Shown: positions 8,392 to 18,044 of the stretch, one piece after another
Layout of the letters: the number at the start of each line of letters is the position of its first letter
Numbering within the stretch: position 1 is the first letter of the stretch
Assembly: GCF_023821985.2 (NCBI RefSeq)
Contig: NZ_CP098805.1
Span: 5,571,001-5,635,000, forward strand
Direction: 5' to 3'
Source of the DNA: Dyadobacter chenhuakuii
GTDB lineage: Bacteria > Bacteroidota > Bacteroidia > Cytophagales > Spirosomataceae
Length of the DNA stretch: 64,000 bases
The notes under the pieces: generated by a model
Databases searched by the model: none
Told to the model about the DNA's origin: nothing
The model's input: the letters and a program-made list of their open reading frames with translations, nothing else
Program-made: the position numbers and the translations under genes

Positions 8392-8453
8392 CTTTCCAGT
8401 TGACATTGGAATCCTTCCGCTTAAAATTATTCAGCTAATAGAAATACAACACA

Positions 8454-11400
8454 ATGGTAGCAACGCAAAACGCAGACATCCGTGAAATCCTGAAAAGCCG
8501 TATCCTTGTACTGGACGGTGCGATGGGAACGATGATCCAGCGGTATAAGCTGGAAGATCACGATTACAGGGGCGAGCGTTTCAAGGACTGGCCGCGTGAT
8601 GTAAAAGGGAATAATGACCTGCTTTCACTAACACGCCCTGACATTATCAAAGCCATTCATGCTGCATATTTCGAGGCAGGGGCAGACATTGCCGAAACCA
8701 ATACATTCTCAGGAACCACCATTGCCATGGCCGATTACGGCATGGAGGAATTGGTTTATGAACTGAATTTTGAGTCTGCGCGCCTTGCGAGGGAAGTTGC
8801 GGATGAGTTCACAGAAAAAGATCCGGACAAGCCGCGTTTCGTTGCGGGGTCTATCGGGCCTACGAACCGGACCGCGTCACTTTCGCCGGACGTTAATAAC
8901 CCCGGTTACCGGGCGATCAGCTTTGATCAGCTGGTGGAAGCTTATTATGAGCAAATTAAAGGTCTTACGGACGGCGGCTGCGATCTGCTGCTCGTTGAAA
9001 CCATTTTTGATACATTAAATGCGAAGGCTGCACTTTTTGCCATCGATCAATTTTTCGTTGATGCCAAAAATGGTAAAATAGAGCGCCTCGATTCATGGAG
9101 AAATAAACCCGGCGAAGCATTGCCGATCATGATATCGGGAACAATTACCGACGCTTCCGGAAGAACATTATCAGGGCAGACGACAGAAGCATTTCTGACA
9201 TCTGTATCTCACTTACCATTGCTTTCAGTAGGCTTGAACTGCGCATTAGGGGCCGATCTGATGCGTCCATATGTGCAAATTCTGGCGAAAGAGGCCCCAT
9301 TTTTTACTTCTGCTCACCCGAATGCAGGTTTGCCGAATGAAATGGGTGAGTATGACGAGTCTCCCGAGCAGATGGGCGAAGTGGTTGATGGATTTTTGAG
9401 AGATAATCTGGTCAACATTATCGGTGGCTGCTGCGGAACGACGCCGGACCACATCCGCGTGATTGCGGACCTGTCTGTAAAATATAGCCCAAGAACATTG
9501 CCGCCGAGCGAAACAGTGATGAAATTATCTGGTTTAGAGCCGGTTAAGATCAATAAGCTGAGCAATTTTGTGAACATTGGGGAGCGTTGCAATGTAACCG
9601 GTTCAAAAAAATTCGCCAGGCTCGTGCGTGAAGGCAAATACGACGAAGCACTTGCCATCGCCCGCGAACAGGTCGAAAGCGGTGCGCAGGTGATCGATGT
9701 TAACCTCGACGAAGGGATGATCGACGGCGTGGAGGCAATGAAAACCTTTGTTAACCTCATTGTTTCTGAGCCTGATATTTCCAAAGTGCCCTTAATGATC
9801 GACTCTTCGAAATGGGAAGTGATTGAATCGGGATTGAAATGTGTGCAGGGCAAGTCGATCGTTAACTCGATCTCTTTGAAAGAAGGCGAGGAGAAATTCA
9901 AGGAATCCGCAAGAACGGTGCTTCGCTACGGCGCGGCGGCTGTTGTAATGGCATTTGACGAGCAAGGCCAGGCTGATAACCTCGAACGACGCATTGAAAT
10001 TTGTTCGAGAGCTTACCGCATTTTGACAGAAGAAGTTGGTTTCCCAGCTGAGGACATCATCTTTGATCCGAACATTCTGACGGTTGCAACCGGAATGGAA
10101 GAGCATAATAACTACGCGGTTGACTTTATCAATGCCGTTCGTTGGATCAAGGAAAATCTTCCGCATGCGAAAGTTTCGGGTGGTGTTTCCAATGTTTCTT
10201 TCAGTTTCAGGGGAAATGAACCGGTGCGTGAAGCCATTCACACGGCATTTCTATACCACGCAATCCGCGCCGGAATGGATATGGGAATTGTAAATGCTGC
10301 GCAAATTGGCATTTATGATGAGATCCCGAAAGATGTGCTTGAACTGGTTGAAGACGTGCTGCTTAACCGTCGCGCCGACTCAACCGAACGCCTTGTTGCT
10401 TATGCAGAGACAGTAAAAGACAAAGGAAAAACACAAAGTGGTCCTGATCTTTCATGGAGAGAATTGCCGGTTAAAGAGCGCATTTCGCATTCTTTGGTAA
10501 AAGGGATTTCGGATTATATTGATGAGGATACGGAGGAATGCAGACACTTGTTTGCCAGACCATTAGAAGTGATAGAAGGGCCGTTAATGGACGGAATGAG
10601 CATTGTGGGTGATCTTTTTGGCGAAGGAAAAATGTTCCTGCCGCAGGTTGTGAAATCAGCTCGTGTAATGAAAAAAGCGGTTGCTTATCTGCAACCTTAC
10701 ATTGAGGCGGAAAAAAGTGAGGGCAATAATTCAGCCGGAAAAATATTGCTCGCCACAGTAAAAGGCGACGTTCACGACATTGGCAAAAACATTGTGGGCG
10801 TGGTGCTGGGCTGTAACAATTACGAAATTATCGATCTGGGCGTAATGGTGCCTACGGATAAGATCCTCGCCGCCGCCATTGAGCATAATGTGGACATTAT
10901 TGGTCTTTCGGGATTAATCACGCCTTCGCTCGACGAAATGGTTGGTGTGGCCAAAGAAATGGAGCGCAGAAACTTTAAAATGCCGCTTTTAATCGGAGGT
11001 GCAACAACTTCGCGTATACACACGGCAGTTAAAATAGACCCCAATTATTCCGGTGCTGTCATTCATGTTCTCGATGCTTCCAGATCTGTTCCGGTCGCTG
11101 GTAAACTGATCCAAAGTGATCAGAGTCAGGCTGATGTATTATCAGACATTAAGGCTGAATACGCCAAGCTGAGAGTCGACCATGCCAAACGCGGCGGGGA
11201 AAAAGCGCATGTTCCCATTGCAAAAGCAAGAGAAAATAAAGCAAAAATCGACTGGGCCAGCTTCCAGGCGACCAAGCCGCAATTTTTGGGAACAAGGGTT
11301 TATGATGACTATGATTTGAATGACATTGCTAAATACATTGACTGGACACCATTCTTCCAGACCTGGCAGTTACACGGCAAGTTTCCCAAGATTTTTGAAG

Positions 11401-12278
11401 ACAAAGTTGTTGGAGCGGAAGCAGTTAAATTATACGAGGATGCTGCGGTGCTGCTAGGCGAAATCATCCGGGATAAAACGCTTAAAGCCAAAGCCGTGAT
11501 TGGTTTCTGGCCGGCCAATTCAATTCAGGATGACATTGTTTTGCATCATTTTGAAGAGCAAACCCGCGAAGTGTCTTGCGAAAGGCATGGCTCGCACCAA
11601 CATATCGAATATCTGATCAGTCAACCGGCAACGGAGAATCTCAATGCAGGGGAGCTTGTTGCTGATACGGCGGCGGTTTTACATCATTTGCGTCAGCAGT
11701 CTCAAAAAGCGTCTAATCTGGCCAATTATTGCTTATCAGATTTTATTGCACCTCTTGAAACGGGAAAAACCGATTATATAGGCGGATTTGCAGTGACTGC
11801 GGGCATCGGCATCGAAGCGCTTTTGGATAAATATGAAAAGGACCATGATGATTACAACAGCATTATGGTGAAGGCACTGGCGGATCGCTTGGTGGAAGCA
11901 TTGGCGGAATTAATGCATGAACGCGTTCGGAAGGAGATTTGGGGTTATGCCAAAAATGAAACATTTAGCAACGAAGACCTCATTAAGGAAAGCTACATGG
12001 GCATTCGTCCTGCACCCGGGTATCCAGCCTGCCCGGACCACACAGAAAAGCGGATGCTATTCGATCTTTTAGACGCAGAACAGCTCGGCATTACATTGAC
12101 GGAAAGCTATGCCATGTATCCCGCAAGCAGCGTGAGCGGCTGGTATTTTTCGCATCCGGACAGCCGCTATTTCCCTGTTGGCAAGATATTTAAAGACCAG
12201 GTTGAGGATTATGCAAGGAGAAAAGATATGCCTCTGGAAGAAATTGAAAAGTGGCTTTCTCCTGTTTTGGGATACTAA
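8454..12278 (+). CDS. metH: Cobalamin-dependent methionine synthase
   Basis: The 1274-residue protein has all four MetH modules in order. The homocysteine-binding barrel starts with VLDGAMGTMIQR near residue 20 and has the zinc-ligand pair in GGCCGTTPDH near 322. The pterin-binding barrel has FVNIGERCNVTGS near 372. The B12 cap and Rossmann domain carry the lower-ligand motif DVHDIGKNIVG near 770, and the C-terminal reactivation domain has ESYAMYPASSVSGWYFSHPD near 1215 for AdoMet binding. It transfers a methyl group from 5-methyltetrahydrofolate to homocysteine, needing B12. Length is normal and nothing is missing. A strong promoter lies upstream and a hairpin terminator downstream, so it is transcribed alone. 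Confidence 0.98.
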   Translation: MVATQNADIREILKSRILVLDGAMGTMIQRYKLEDHDYRGERFKDWPRDVKGNNDLLSLTRPDIIKAIHAAYFEAGADIAETNTFSGTTIAMADYGMEELVYELNFESARLAREVADEFTEKDPDKPRFVAGSIGPTNRTASLSPDVNNPGYRAISFDQLVEAYYEQIKGLTDGGCDLLLVETIFDTLNAKAALFAIDQFFVDAKNGKIERLDSWRNKPGEALPIMISGTITDASGRTLSGQTTEAFLTSVSHLPLLSVGLNCALGADLMRPYVQILAKEAPFFTSAHPNAGLPNEMGEYDESPEQMGEVVDGFLRDNLVNIIGGCCGTTPDHIRVIADLSVKYSPRTLPPSETVMKLSGLEPVKINKLSNFVNIGERCNVTGSKKFARLVREGKYDEALAIAREQVESGAQVIDVNLDEGMIDGVEAMKTFVNLIVSEPDISKVPLMIDSSKWEVIESGLKCVQGKSIVNSISLKEGEEKFKESARTVLRYGAAAVVMAFDEQGQADNLERRIEICSRAYRILTEEVGFPAEDIIFDPNILTVATGMEEHNNYAVDFINAVRWIKENLPHAKVSGGVSNVSFSFRGNEPVREAIHTAFLYHAIRAGMDMGIVNAAQIGIYDEIPKDVLELVEDVLLNRRADSTERLVAYAETVKDKGKTQSGPDLSWRELPVKERISHSLVKGISDYIDEDTEECRHLFARPLEVIEGPLMDGMSIVGDLFGEGKMFLPQVVKSARVMKKAVAYLQPYIEAEKSEGNNSAGKILLATVKGDVHDIGKNIVGVVLGCNNYEIIDLGVMVPTDKILAAAIEHNVDIIGLSGLITPSLDEMVGVAKEMERRNFKMPLLIGGATTSRIHTAVKIDPNYSGAVIHVLDASRSVPVAGKLIQSDQSQADVLSDIKAEYAKLRVDHAKRGGEKAHVPIAKARENKAKIDWASFQATKPQFLGTRVYDDYDLNDIAKYIDWTPFFQTWQLHGKFPKIFEDKVVGAEAVKLYEDAAVLLGEIIRDKTLKAKAVIGFWPANSIQDDIVLHHFEEQTREVSCERHGSHQHIEYLISQPATENLNAGELVADTAAVLHHLRQQSQKASNLANYCLSDFIAPLETGKTDYIGGFAVTAGIGIEALLDKYEKDHDDYNSIMVKALADRLVEALAELMHERVRKEIWGYAKNETFSNEDLIKESYMGIRPAPGYPACPDHTEKRMLFDLLDAEQLGITLTESYAMYPASSVSGWYFSHPDSRYFPVGKIFKDQVEDYARRKDMPLEEIEKWLSPVLGY

Positions 12279-12303
12279 AAAGTTTAATGTTTAAGGTTCG
12301 ATT

Positions 12304-12339
12304 GGGAGAGTGGGGGTAACCTGCTCTCCCATTTTATTT
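12304..12339 (+). terminator. Hairpin terminator after metH
   Basis: GGGAGAG at 12304-12310 pairs with CTCTCCC at 12324-12330 around a 13-base loop, followed by ATTTTATTT. It begins 26 bases after the metH stop codon. The T tract is imperfect, but position and a GC-rich 7-bp stem support an intrinsic terminator. Confidence 0.65.
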
Positions 12340-12480
12340 GTCCGCTGTATACTTTTTTTGAACAAATGACGTAATTAAGGAGCATGAAGTGCTGGAAACA
12401 GGTATTAATACGCTATTTTCTTAGTTTTCTACAGTGAATATTTGTCTTATAATTCGAGTTAGAATTAAAGTCTGTTAGCC

Positions 12481-13026
12481 ATGAATCGTAATATCGCCGT
12501 TTTCATCTTACTCATCCTTATTGCCTCCTCATTTAAATACAGAACCAAAACACGCGGGCAAGTTTCAACAGTAAGCCCCGCCCAGGTTCAATCAGTTAAA
12601 AATATAGGTCAGGATTCCGGCGCATTCGATAAAGCCGTGCTGAAATTGCAGGAAGGCAACCAGGAGCTTGCTAAGGGTCGGGCTTCCATCTACAAATCGC
12701 TTTGGTCGCACTCGGAAGATGTAAGCAATTTTTGTGCAATGGATGGACAGGAATACAAAGGTTGGGAATCGGTCGAAAAAAGTCTGGATTCCTTTGCTCA
12801 GAAAATGGCTGGTAATAGCAACTTCAAATTAGAAAAAATCGCGAGTCAAGCTGGCCCTGAGCAGGGATATGTTCTTCAAAAAGAGCATTACACACTCCAA
12901 GATGGCATTAAAGTTGACCTGAATGTTACGATTGTCTTCCGCCGGGAAAATAATGAGTGGAAAATCGTACATCGTCAATCCGATAAACTGGCCATGCCGG
13001 CTGAGGCCATTATCGCTGCCAAATAA
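12481..13026 (+). CDS. Exported SnoaL/DUF4440-like protein
   Basis: The 181-residue product begins with a signal peptide or N-terminal anchor (about 4-18, FILLILIASS). From about 55 onward it follows the NTF2/SnoaL cone fold seen in DUF4440 proteins: a helix, then LWSHSEDVSNFCAMDGQEYK with the typical 'dV' segment, GWESVEKSLDSFAQ, and a closing strand pair with VTIVFRRENNEWKIVHRQSD. Members bind or turn over small ligands, but most are uncharacterised. No catalytic residues can be named. It lies in its own transcription unit between metH and the nucleoside transporter. Confidence 0.7.
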   Translation: MNRNIAVFILLILIASSFKYRTKTRGQVSTVSPAQVQSVKNIGQDSGAFDKAVLKLQEGNQELAKGRASIYKSLWSHSEDVSNFCAMDGQEYKGWESVEKSLDSFAQKMAGNSNFKLEKIASQAGPEQGYVLQKEHYTLQDGIKVDLNVTIVFRRENNEWKIVHRQSDKLAMPAEAIIAAK

Positions 13027-13121
13027 TCTCCGGTATAATCCTGTATATTTTACACATTTCGCATCTTCCAATTAATTTGTTGTTATTTTGCACCTTTTGG
13101 CAAAGGGCGACTTAACAATTT

Positions 13122-14360
13122 ATGGAAAGATTTACGGGACTGCTGGGTATCATATTGATCCTGGGCATTGCATTCGCAATGTCGAATAACAGAAAGGCGA
13201 TTAATTACCGGACAGTAGGCGTGGGGTTGGGACTTCAATTTGGCTTGGCTGTATTTATTCTTCGTACCGAAACCGGCCAGCGGATCTTTCAATGGCTGGG
13301 TGATAAAGTTCAAAAATTACTCTCATTTTCCGACAGGGGCGCCGATTTTGTATTCGGAACGCTCGTTCGCCCCGATTTAATGCAACGTGCATTTGGTCCT
13401 GGAAATGATTTCGTGTTCTTCTTTAAAGTAATTCCTACTATCATCTTTGTTGCCGTTCTGGTGAATATGCTCTACCATTTGGGCATTATGCAACGCGTGG
13501 TCTCTGTCATTGCGCGCGGCGTCTACTGGCTTATGGGTGTAAGTGGTGCAGAAGCTCTTTCCAATGTTGCCAGCACATTTGTAGGTCAGGTGGAGGCGCA
13601 GATTATGATTAAGCCTTATTTGAAAAACATGACCAACTCCGAGTTAATGGCTTCTATGACAGGAAGTTTCGCGTGTATAGCGGGCGGTGTAATGGCTGTT
13701 TATATTTCATTGGGCGTTCCGGCTCCTTATCTTATCGCTGCCAGTTTAATGGCTGCTCCGGGTGCACTGGTTATCTCAAAAATCGTTTTTCCTGAAACTG
13801 AAACTTCAAACACAAAAGGCGTCGTAAAGCTGGAAATCCAGAAAACGCATGCAAACTTGCTGGATGCCATTGCAGCGGGAGCAGGCGAGGGCCTGAAAGT
13901 TGGTTTTAATGTCATAGCCATGCTGATCGGCTTTATCGCATTGGTTGCCTTGCTCGATTATTTGCTGGGCTTGATTGGCGGTTTGTTTGCTTTTCCACAG
14001 TTGAGTTTCAACTTTGTGCTTGGTAAAGTTTTCTCCGTTTTTGCGTGGGCCATGGGCGTTCCCGGGAAGGATATCGAGGCTGCTGGCTCGTTAATGGGGA
14101 CAAAGATGGTTATCAACGAGTTTGTGGCCTATCTTGATCTCGTGAAAATGAAGGAGACGCTGGATCATAAAACCATCGTGATCACCAGTTTTGCATTGTG
14201 CGGTTTTGCAAATTTCAGCTCCATTGCCATTCAGGTAGGAGGGATCGGAGAACTCGCACCGTCACGCCGGGCCGACCTGGCAAGGCTGGGATTTAAAGCA
14301 CTCATTTGTGGAACATTGGCTTCCTACATGTCGGCAACGCTTGCCGGTTTGCTGTTATAA
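13122..14360 (+). CDS. NupC-type concentrative nucleoside transporter (CNT family)
   Basis: The 412-residue protein is a polytopic membrane protein of the concentrative nucleoside transporter family, which imports nucleosides with Na+ or H+. It has the CNT signature regions: SGAEALSNVASTFVGQVEAQ near 142-161, with the conserved Gln/Glu pair that binds ribose, and the second repeat TKMVINEFVAYLDL near 327 followed by SFALCGFANFSSIAIQVGGIG near 351. Family length is 400-430, so it is complete. ATG at 13122 precedes the first helix directly. The ion used cannot be fixed here. It precedes the BrkB/YihY gene by 78 bases on the same strand. Confidence 0.92.
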   Translation: MERFTGLLGIILILGIAFAMSNNRKAINYRTVGVGLGLQFGLAVFILRTETGQRIFQWLGDKVQKLLSFSDRGADFVFGTLVRPDLMQRAFGPGNDFVFFFKVIPTIIFVAVLVNMLYHLGIMQRVVSVIARGVYWLMGVSGAEALSNVASTFVGQVEAQIMIKPYLKNMTNSELMASMTGSFACIAGGVMAVYISLGVPAPYLIAASLMAAPGALVISKIVFPETETSNTKGVVKLEIQKTHANLLDAIAAGAGEGLKVGFNVIAMLIGFIALVALLDYLLGLIGGLFAFPQLSFNFVLGKVFSVFAWAMGVPGKDIEAAGSLMGTKMVINEFVAYLDLVKMKETLDHKTIVITSFALCGFANFSSIAIQVGGIGELAPSRRADLARLGFKALICGTLASYMSATLAGLLL

Positions 14361-14438
14361 GCCCGGTCAGATTGCTGCTTTGGCATGGATATTTTTGTTT
14401 GCTGATTCGAAGTTAATATTGAATTAGTAAAACATCGT

Positions 14439-15362
14439 ATGAAAAACGTAAAGCTGTATTTCTCCATCCTCAAAGAAAGTTTCGGTGAGTTCATGAATGA
14501 TAACGGGCTGAAACTGAGTGCAGCTCTTTCCTACTACACGATATTTTCCCTGGCTCCCATGTTGCTGGTCATCATTTCCGTGTTCAGCATTTTTTTCGGG
14601 CGGGATGCCATTCAAGGTGAGTTGTTTGACCAGATCAGAGGATTGGTAGGCGCGAGTGCAGCTCAGCAATTGCAGGAAATCCTTAAAAACGCAGAGCTTT
14701 CCAACAAGTCCGGTGTGGCTGCGGCGATAGGGATCGGAACATTGCTGGTCGGTGCAACGGGGGTTTTTGCTGAAATGCAGGATTCGATCAACTACATCTG
14801 GGCTATCAAATCCAAACCCAAAAAAGGCTGGCTTCAATATCTTAAAAACCGCCTCGTATCCTTTTCACTGATCCTTACGCTCGGCTTTCTGCTTGTTGTG
14901 TCCCTGGGTGCAAGTGCGTTGGTGGATGTGCTGAGTAATCAGTTGGAAAGATACTTTTCAGAAGGTTCTGTCATACTTTTCTACATTGTAAACCTGGCGC
15001 TGGTTCTGACCATTATTACTGCGCTGTTCACAGTGATTTTCAAAGTGTTACCGGATGGCGAGCTGAGATGGAAGGAGTGTATGGTAGGAGCAACTTTTAC
15101 GGCTATTCTGTTCCTGATAGGTAAATTTGTGATCAGTTTTTATCTGGGCCAGTCTGACCTTGGTGCAGCATACGGTACTTCCGCTTCTATCGTAATCCTG
15201 CTGACCTGGATTTACTATTCTTCTATTATTCTTTATTTTGGGGCAGAATTTACGAAGGTTTATGCCAAGCAGGACGGCGTTGGAATTGCTCCCAATAAAC
15301 ACGCCGTGCTGATTGTCAGAAAAGAAATTGATGAAGAAACCGGTGAGCTGATCGTCGATTAA
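14439..15362 (+). CDS. YihY/BrkB-family inner membrane protein
   Basis: The 307-residue protein has about six membrane helices and the family signatures LSAALSYYTIFSLAPMLLVI near 27-46, GATGVFAEMQDSINYIW near 107, and GAAYGTSASIVILLTWIYYS near 247, followed by a polar C-terminal tail. The family was once called ribonuclease BN, an error in E. coli; its real function is unsettled, with proposals in envelope transport or virulence. It ends nine bases before the convergent sppA stop, so the two transcripts overlap at their ends. Confidence 0.92.
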   Translation: MKNVKLYFSILKESFGEFMNDNGLKLSAALSYYTIFSLAPMLLVIISVFSIFFGRDAIQGELFDQIRGLVGASAAQQLQEILKNAELSNKSGVAAAIGIGTLLVGATGVFAEMQDSINYIWAIKSKPKKGWLQYLKNRLVSFSLILTLGFLLVVSLGASALVDVLSNQLERYFSEGSVILFYIVNLALVLTIITALFTVIFKVLPDGELRWKECMVGATFTAILFLIGKFVISFYLGQSDLGAAYGTSASIVILLTWIYYSSIILYFGAEFTKVYAKQDGVGIAPNKHAVLIVRKEIDEETGELIVD

Positions 15363-15371
15363 CAGAAACGC

Positions 15372-17138
15372 TTAGCGAATTACAAGTTCGAAAGGCATTC
15401 TGGTTTGTGTTCCGCCCATGTTCAAAAGCTTTTTATACATTTTGACATATGGAGCAAGTTCACCAAGTGCCTTTGTCGATGCTTTTTCTTCCTCATCGCC
15501 CATCATTTTGGTTACCAGTTCGTCAAACGGCTTTTTCTTTTCAGGATAATAACGCACACGATAATCGCCTTCACCCAATTTTGCCGCTTTTGCAGCAATT
15601 TTGATGGCATCATCCACACCGCCCAAAACATCCACTAGGCCGTTTTCCTTGGCTTCAACACCAGACCAAACGCGTCCTTGTGCCAAGCTTTTCAGTTTTT
15701 CAACAGACATTTTTCTGCCAGCCGCTGCTTTTTTTATGAATGTCTCGTAACCTTCGTTGACACTCTTTTGGATCATTGATTTTTCGAATTCCGTCATGTC
15801 GCGGGTTGCAGTAGGCCAGTCAGCATGCGGACTGGTGCCCACGCCGTCAAATGTTACCCCAAGCTTGTTATTCATGAAATCCGAAACATTGAAAATCAAG
15901 CCGAATATCCCGATTGAACCCGTTATGGTGTTCGGCTGTGCCACAATTTTGTCGCAACCCATAGCCATATAATATCCGCCGGAAGCTGCCACATCAGACA
16001 TGGAAGCAATAACAGGCTTCTTTTTGGCTGTAATTTGTATTTCGCGCCACATGACATCAGAGGCCAGCGCGCTTCCGCCAGGGGAATTAATCCGAATCAC
16101 GACCGCTTTGATTTTGTCGTTTTCACGAATCTCTTTCAGTTCTTTTACAAATTTGTCAGAGCCGATATTATCGTCGCCGCCATCGCCGGAAGTAATTTCT
16201 CCCTCCGCTACAAGCACGCCAATGCGTTTGTTAAAATCCCCCTCATCAACCTTGCTGCCGCCTTTCAGATATTTATCTACACCCACATAAGTGATCTTTT
16301 TCTTGTCCTCTATTTTCAAATCCCTTTTCAAATAGGACTCCAATTCATCCTGGTAACCCAGATCTGTCACAAATTTGTATTTTAATGCAGCTTTCGGATT
16401 GTCAACAGCAAGGGAATCGGCAAGTCCTTTTAGTTCAGCAACCGGAATTTTACGGGAGGCAGATATATTTTTAAGAAAATTGCCATTAATGGCTGTAATT
16501 AATTCGATGGACTGCTTTTTACTCGAATCGCTCATATCCTGACGCGAGAACATCTCGATCGCGCTTTTGAACTCACCTACCCGGAACACCAATGGCTTGA
16601 TGTCCAGCTTGTCAAAAGTGCCCTTAAAGAAGCTGTATTCGGCAGAAAGTCCATTCCATTCCATGCCGCCAGCAGGATTCAGGTAAATTTTATCGGCTAA
16701 TGAAGCAATGTAATAGCCTTTTTCGGAGTAAGATTCGCCGTAAGTAACGATGAATTTTTTCGATTTTTTAAATTCCAAAAGCTGGTTCCGGATCTCCTCC
16801 AATGTTGCCCATCCGGCTTCCGGTCCTTCTGTTTTCAGGTAAATGCCTTTGATGTTATCGTCTTTCTGAGCGCTTTTTAAGGCTTCGATGATGTCTTTCA
16901 GTCCGACCGCATTTTCGTTGCCACCAAACGGCCCGCCGATTTCAGCAAAAGGGTTTTCGACGCCTACTTCCTGTATCGGTTTGTTAAGGTCTAATTTAAG
17001 GATAGATTTTTCTGCTATAACGACCTCGTCATCTGACGAAAGCATGGAACCGATACCCACAAGGATGAAAAAGGAAGCGAAAAGAAAAATGATTATGCCG
17101 ACAAAAGTGGCCAGGACATATTTAAAGAATTGTAACAT
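15372..17138 (-). CDS. sppA: Signal peptide peptidase SppA, 67-kDa type
   Basis: The 588-residue protein has one N-terminal membrane helix (7-30) and two tandem ClpP/crotonase-like domains, as in E. coli SppA. The catalytic pair is present and split between the repeats: Lys191 in RVGEFKSAIEMF and Ser386 in SDVAASGGYYMAMG, matching Lys209 and Ser409 of E. coli. NSPGGSALASDV near 351 and TITGSIGIFG near 402 are further family motifs. It degrades cleaved signal peptides in the membrane and may trim other membrane proteins. Length suits the long bacterial form. It stands alone on its strand. Confidence 0.96.
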   Translation of the reverse strand: MLQFFKYVLATFVGIIIFLFASFFILVGIGSMLSSDDEVVIAEKSILKLDLNKPIQEVGVENPFAEIGGPFGGNENAVGLKDIIEALKSAQKDDNIKGIYLKTEGPEAGWATLEEIRNQLLEFKKSKKFIVTYGESYSEKGYYIASLADKIYLNPAGGMEWNGLSAEYSFFKGTFDKLDIKPLVFRVGEFKSAIEMFSRQDMSDSSKKQSIELITAINGNFLKNISASRKIPVAELKGLADSLAVDNPKAALKYKFVTDLGYQDELESYLKRDLKIEDKKKITYVGVDKYLKGGSKVDEGDFNKRIGVLVAEGEITSGDGGDDNIGSDKFVKELKEIRENDKIKAVVIRINSPGGSALASDVMWREIQITAKKKPVIASMSDVAASGGYYMAMGCDKIVAQPNTITGSIGIFGLIFNVSDFMNNKLGVTFDGVGTSPHADWPTATRDMTEFEKSMIQKSVNEGYETFIKKAAAGRKMSVEKLKSLAQGRVWSGVEAKENGLVDVLGGVDDAIKIAAKAAKLGEGDYRVRYYPEKKKPFDELVTKMMGDEEEKASTKALGELAPYVKMYKKLLNMGGTQTRMPFELVIR

Positions 17139-17311
17139 GATATACTTGCTAGTGGGTTTTATTTCATAGGTATGTAAGAAACAAAAATACAGATTAATTG
17201 TCGCGGATTGTAGAATAATTAATGTCGAAAGGTTATATGAGCTCGCTAAGTGGCAAAAAATTCACGCCGATTTTCATGTCCCTGCAAAGTGGTTTAAATG
17301 CAGGATATCTG

Positions 17312-17319
17312 TAATTTTG
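17312..17319 (+). promoter_or_regulatory. Possible -7 element before the SixA-like gene
   Basis: TAATTTTG matches TAnnTTTG and ends 13 bases before the ATG at 17333, which would leave a leader of only a few bases. The usual -33 TTTG is not clear; GTGGTTT stands in its place. Confidence 0.3.
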
Positions 17320-17332
17320 AAAAAAAAGAAAA

Positions 17333-17839
17333 ATGAAAAAGACGCTAATTCTCGTTCGCCACGCCACCGCTGAGGACCATAGTTTTTTGATCAAGGATTT
17401 TGACAGAAAACTTAATGACAAGGGACTGGGCGAGTCGGCGAAGATGGGGGAATGGCTTGCCACGGCCAATATTGGTGCTGATATTTTTGTTTCAAGTCCG
17501 GCTCCCAGAGCTTATCAAACTGCCGAAATTATCGCGGAAAAGTTGGGCTTGAATGCGGATCAGCTGATCTCTGACAGAGACCTTTACGATGGCGGGCCGA
17601 AAGCTTATTTAAACGCATTGAATTCTGTTTCGGAAAGCTTTTCAAAGCTGATGCTATTTGGCCATAATCCCGATATCAGCCATTTTGCGGAATATATGTC
17701 GGGAACAGATTTAGGTTCGATGAAGAAAGGAAGCGTTGCCATCATTGAATTTGAAGGACTCAAATGGGAAGAGCTTTCGGCAAAAACCGGGCAGCTGACT
17801 TTATACAAAACACCAAAACAAGTGAGCGAAACTGAGTAA
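17333..17839 (+). CDS. SixA-like phosphohistidine phosphatase
   Basis: The 168-residue protein is a histidine phosphatase (phosphoglycerate mutase-like fold) of SixA size. The catalytic His10 sits in LVRHATAED, the RHG-type motif with Ala in third place as in SixA; SSPAPRAYQTAEI near 54 carries the second Arg, and FGHNPDISHFAEYM near 103 the second His. SixA of E. coli removes phosphate from His of phosphorelay or PTS proteins; the target here is unknown. The stop is one base before the start of the next small gene, so the two are co-transcribed and probably translationally coupled. Confidence 0.88.
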   Translation: MKKTLILVRHATAEDHSFLIKDFDRKLNDKGLGESAKMGEWLATANIGADIFVSSPAPRAYQTAEIIAEKLGLNADQLISDRDLYDGGPKAYLNALNSVSESFSKLMLFGHNPDISHFAEYMSGTDLGSMKKGSVAIIEFEGLKWEELSAKTGQLTLYKTPKQVSETE

Positions 17840-17840
17840 A

Positions 17841-18044
17841 ATGGACAAACCAAACAAGAACCGCAGCATTTTCATTGCCATAACTGTCTTTTTTATTGCG
17901 CTTTTCGTATACATTTCCTACGACATGTCGAGCCGTACAACCGCTCCCTGGAATAAGCCCAAGCAACTGAACCGCGCACTACCAGGCGCCACGCCCGACG
18001 CTGATTCGCTTTTACTGGATTCGCTGCTGGAAGAAGTGAAGTAA
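17841..18044 (+). CDS. Small single-pass membrane protein, unknown
   Basis: The 67-residue product has a lysine/asparagine-rich start, one membrane helix (about 9-26, SIFIAITVFFIALFVYIS) and a polar tail ending in DSLLLDSLLEEVK. I do not recognise a family. The start is one base after the SixA-like stop, which favours it being a real gene coupled to that phosphatase. Its stop codon is immediately followed by the end of the convergent xerD, so there is no space between the two. Confidence 0.6.
   Translation: MDKPNKNRSIFIAITVFFIALFVYISYDMSSRTTAPWNKPKQLNRALPGATPDADSLLLDSLLEEVK

Noticed and set aside
8261..8453. Possible B12 or SAM riboswitch ahead of metH
   Set aside because: The promoter leaves only about 55 bases of leader, and I see no B12-box or SAM-type conserved core.
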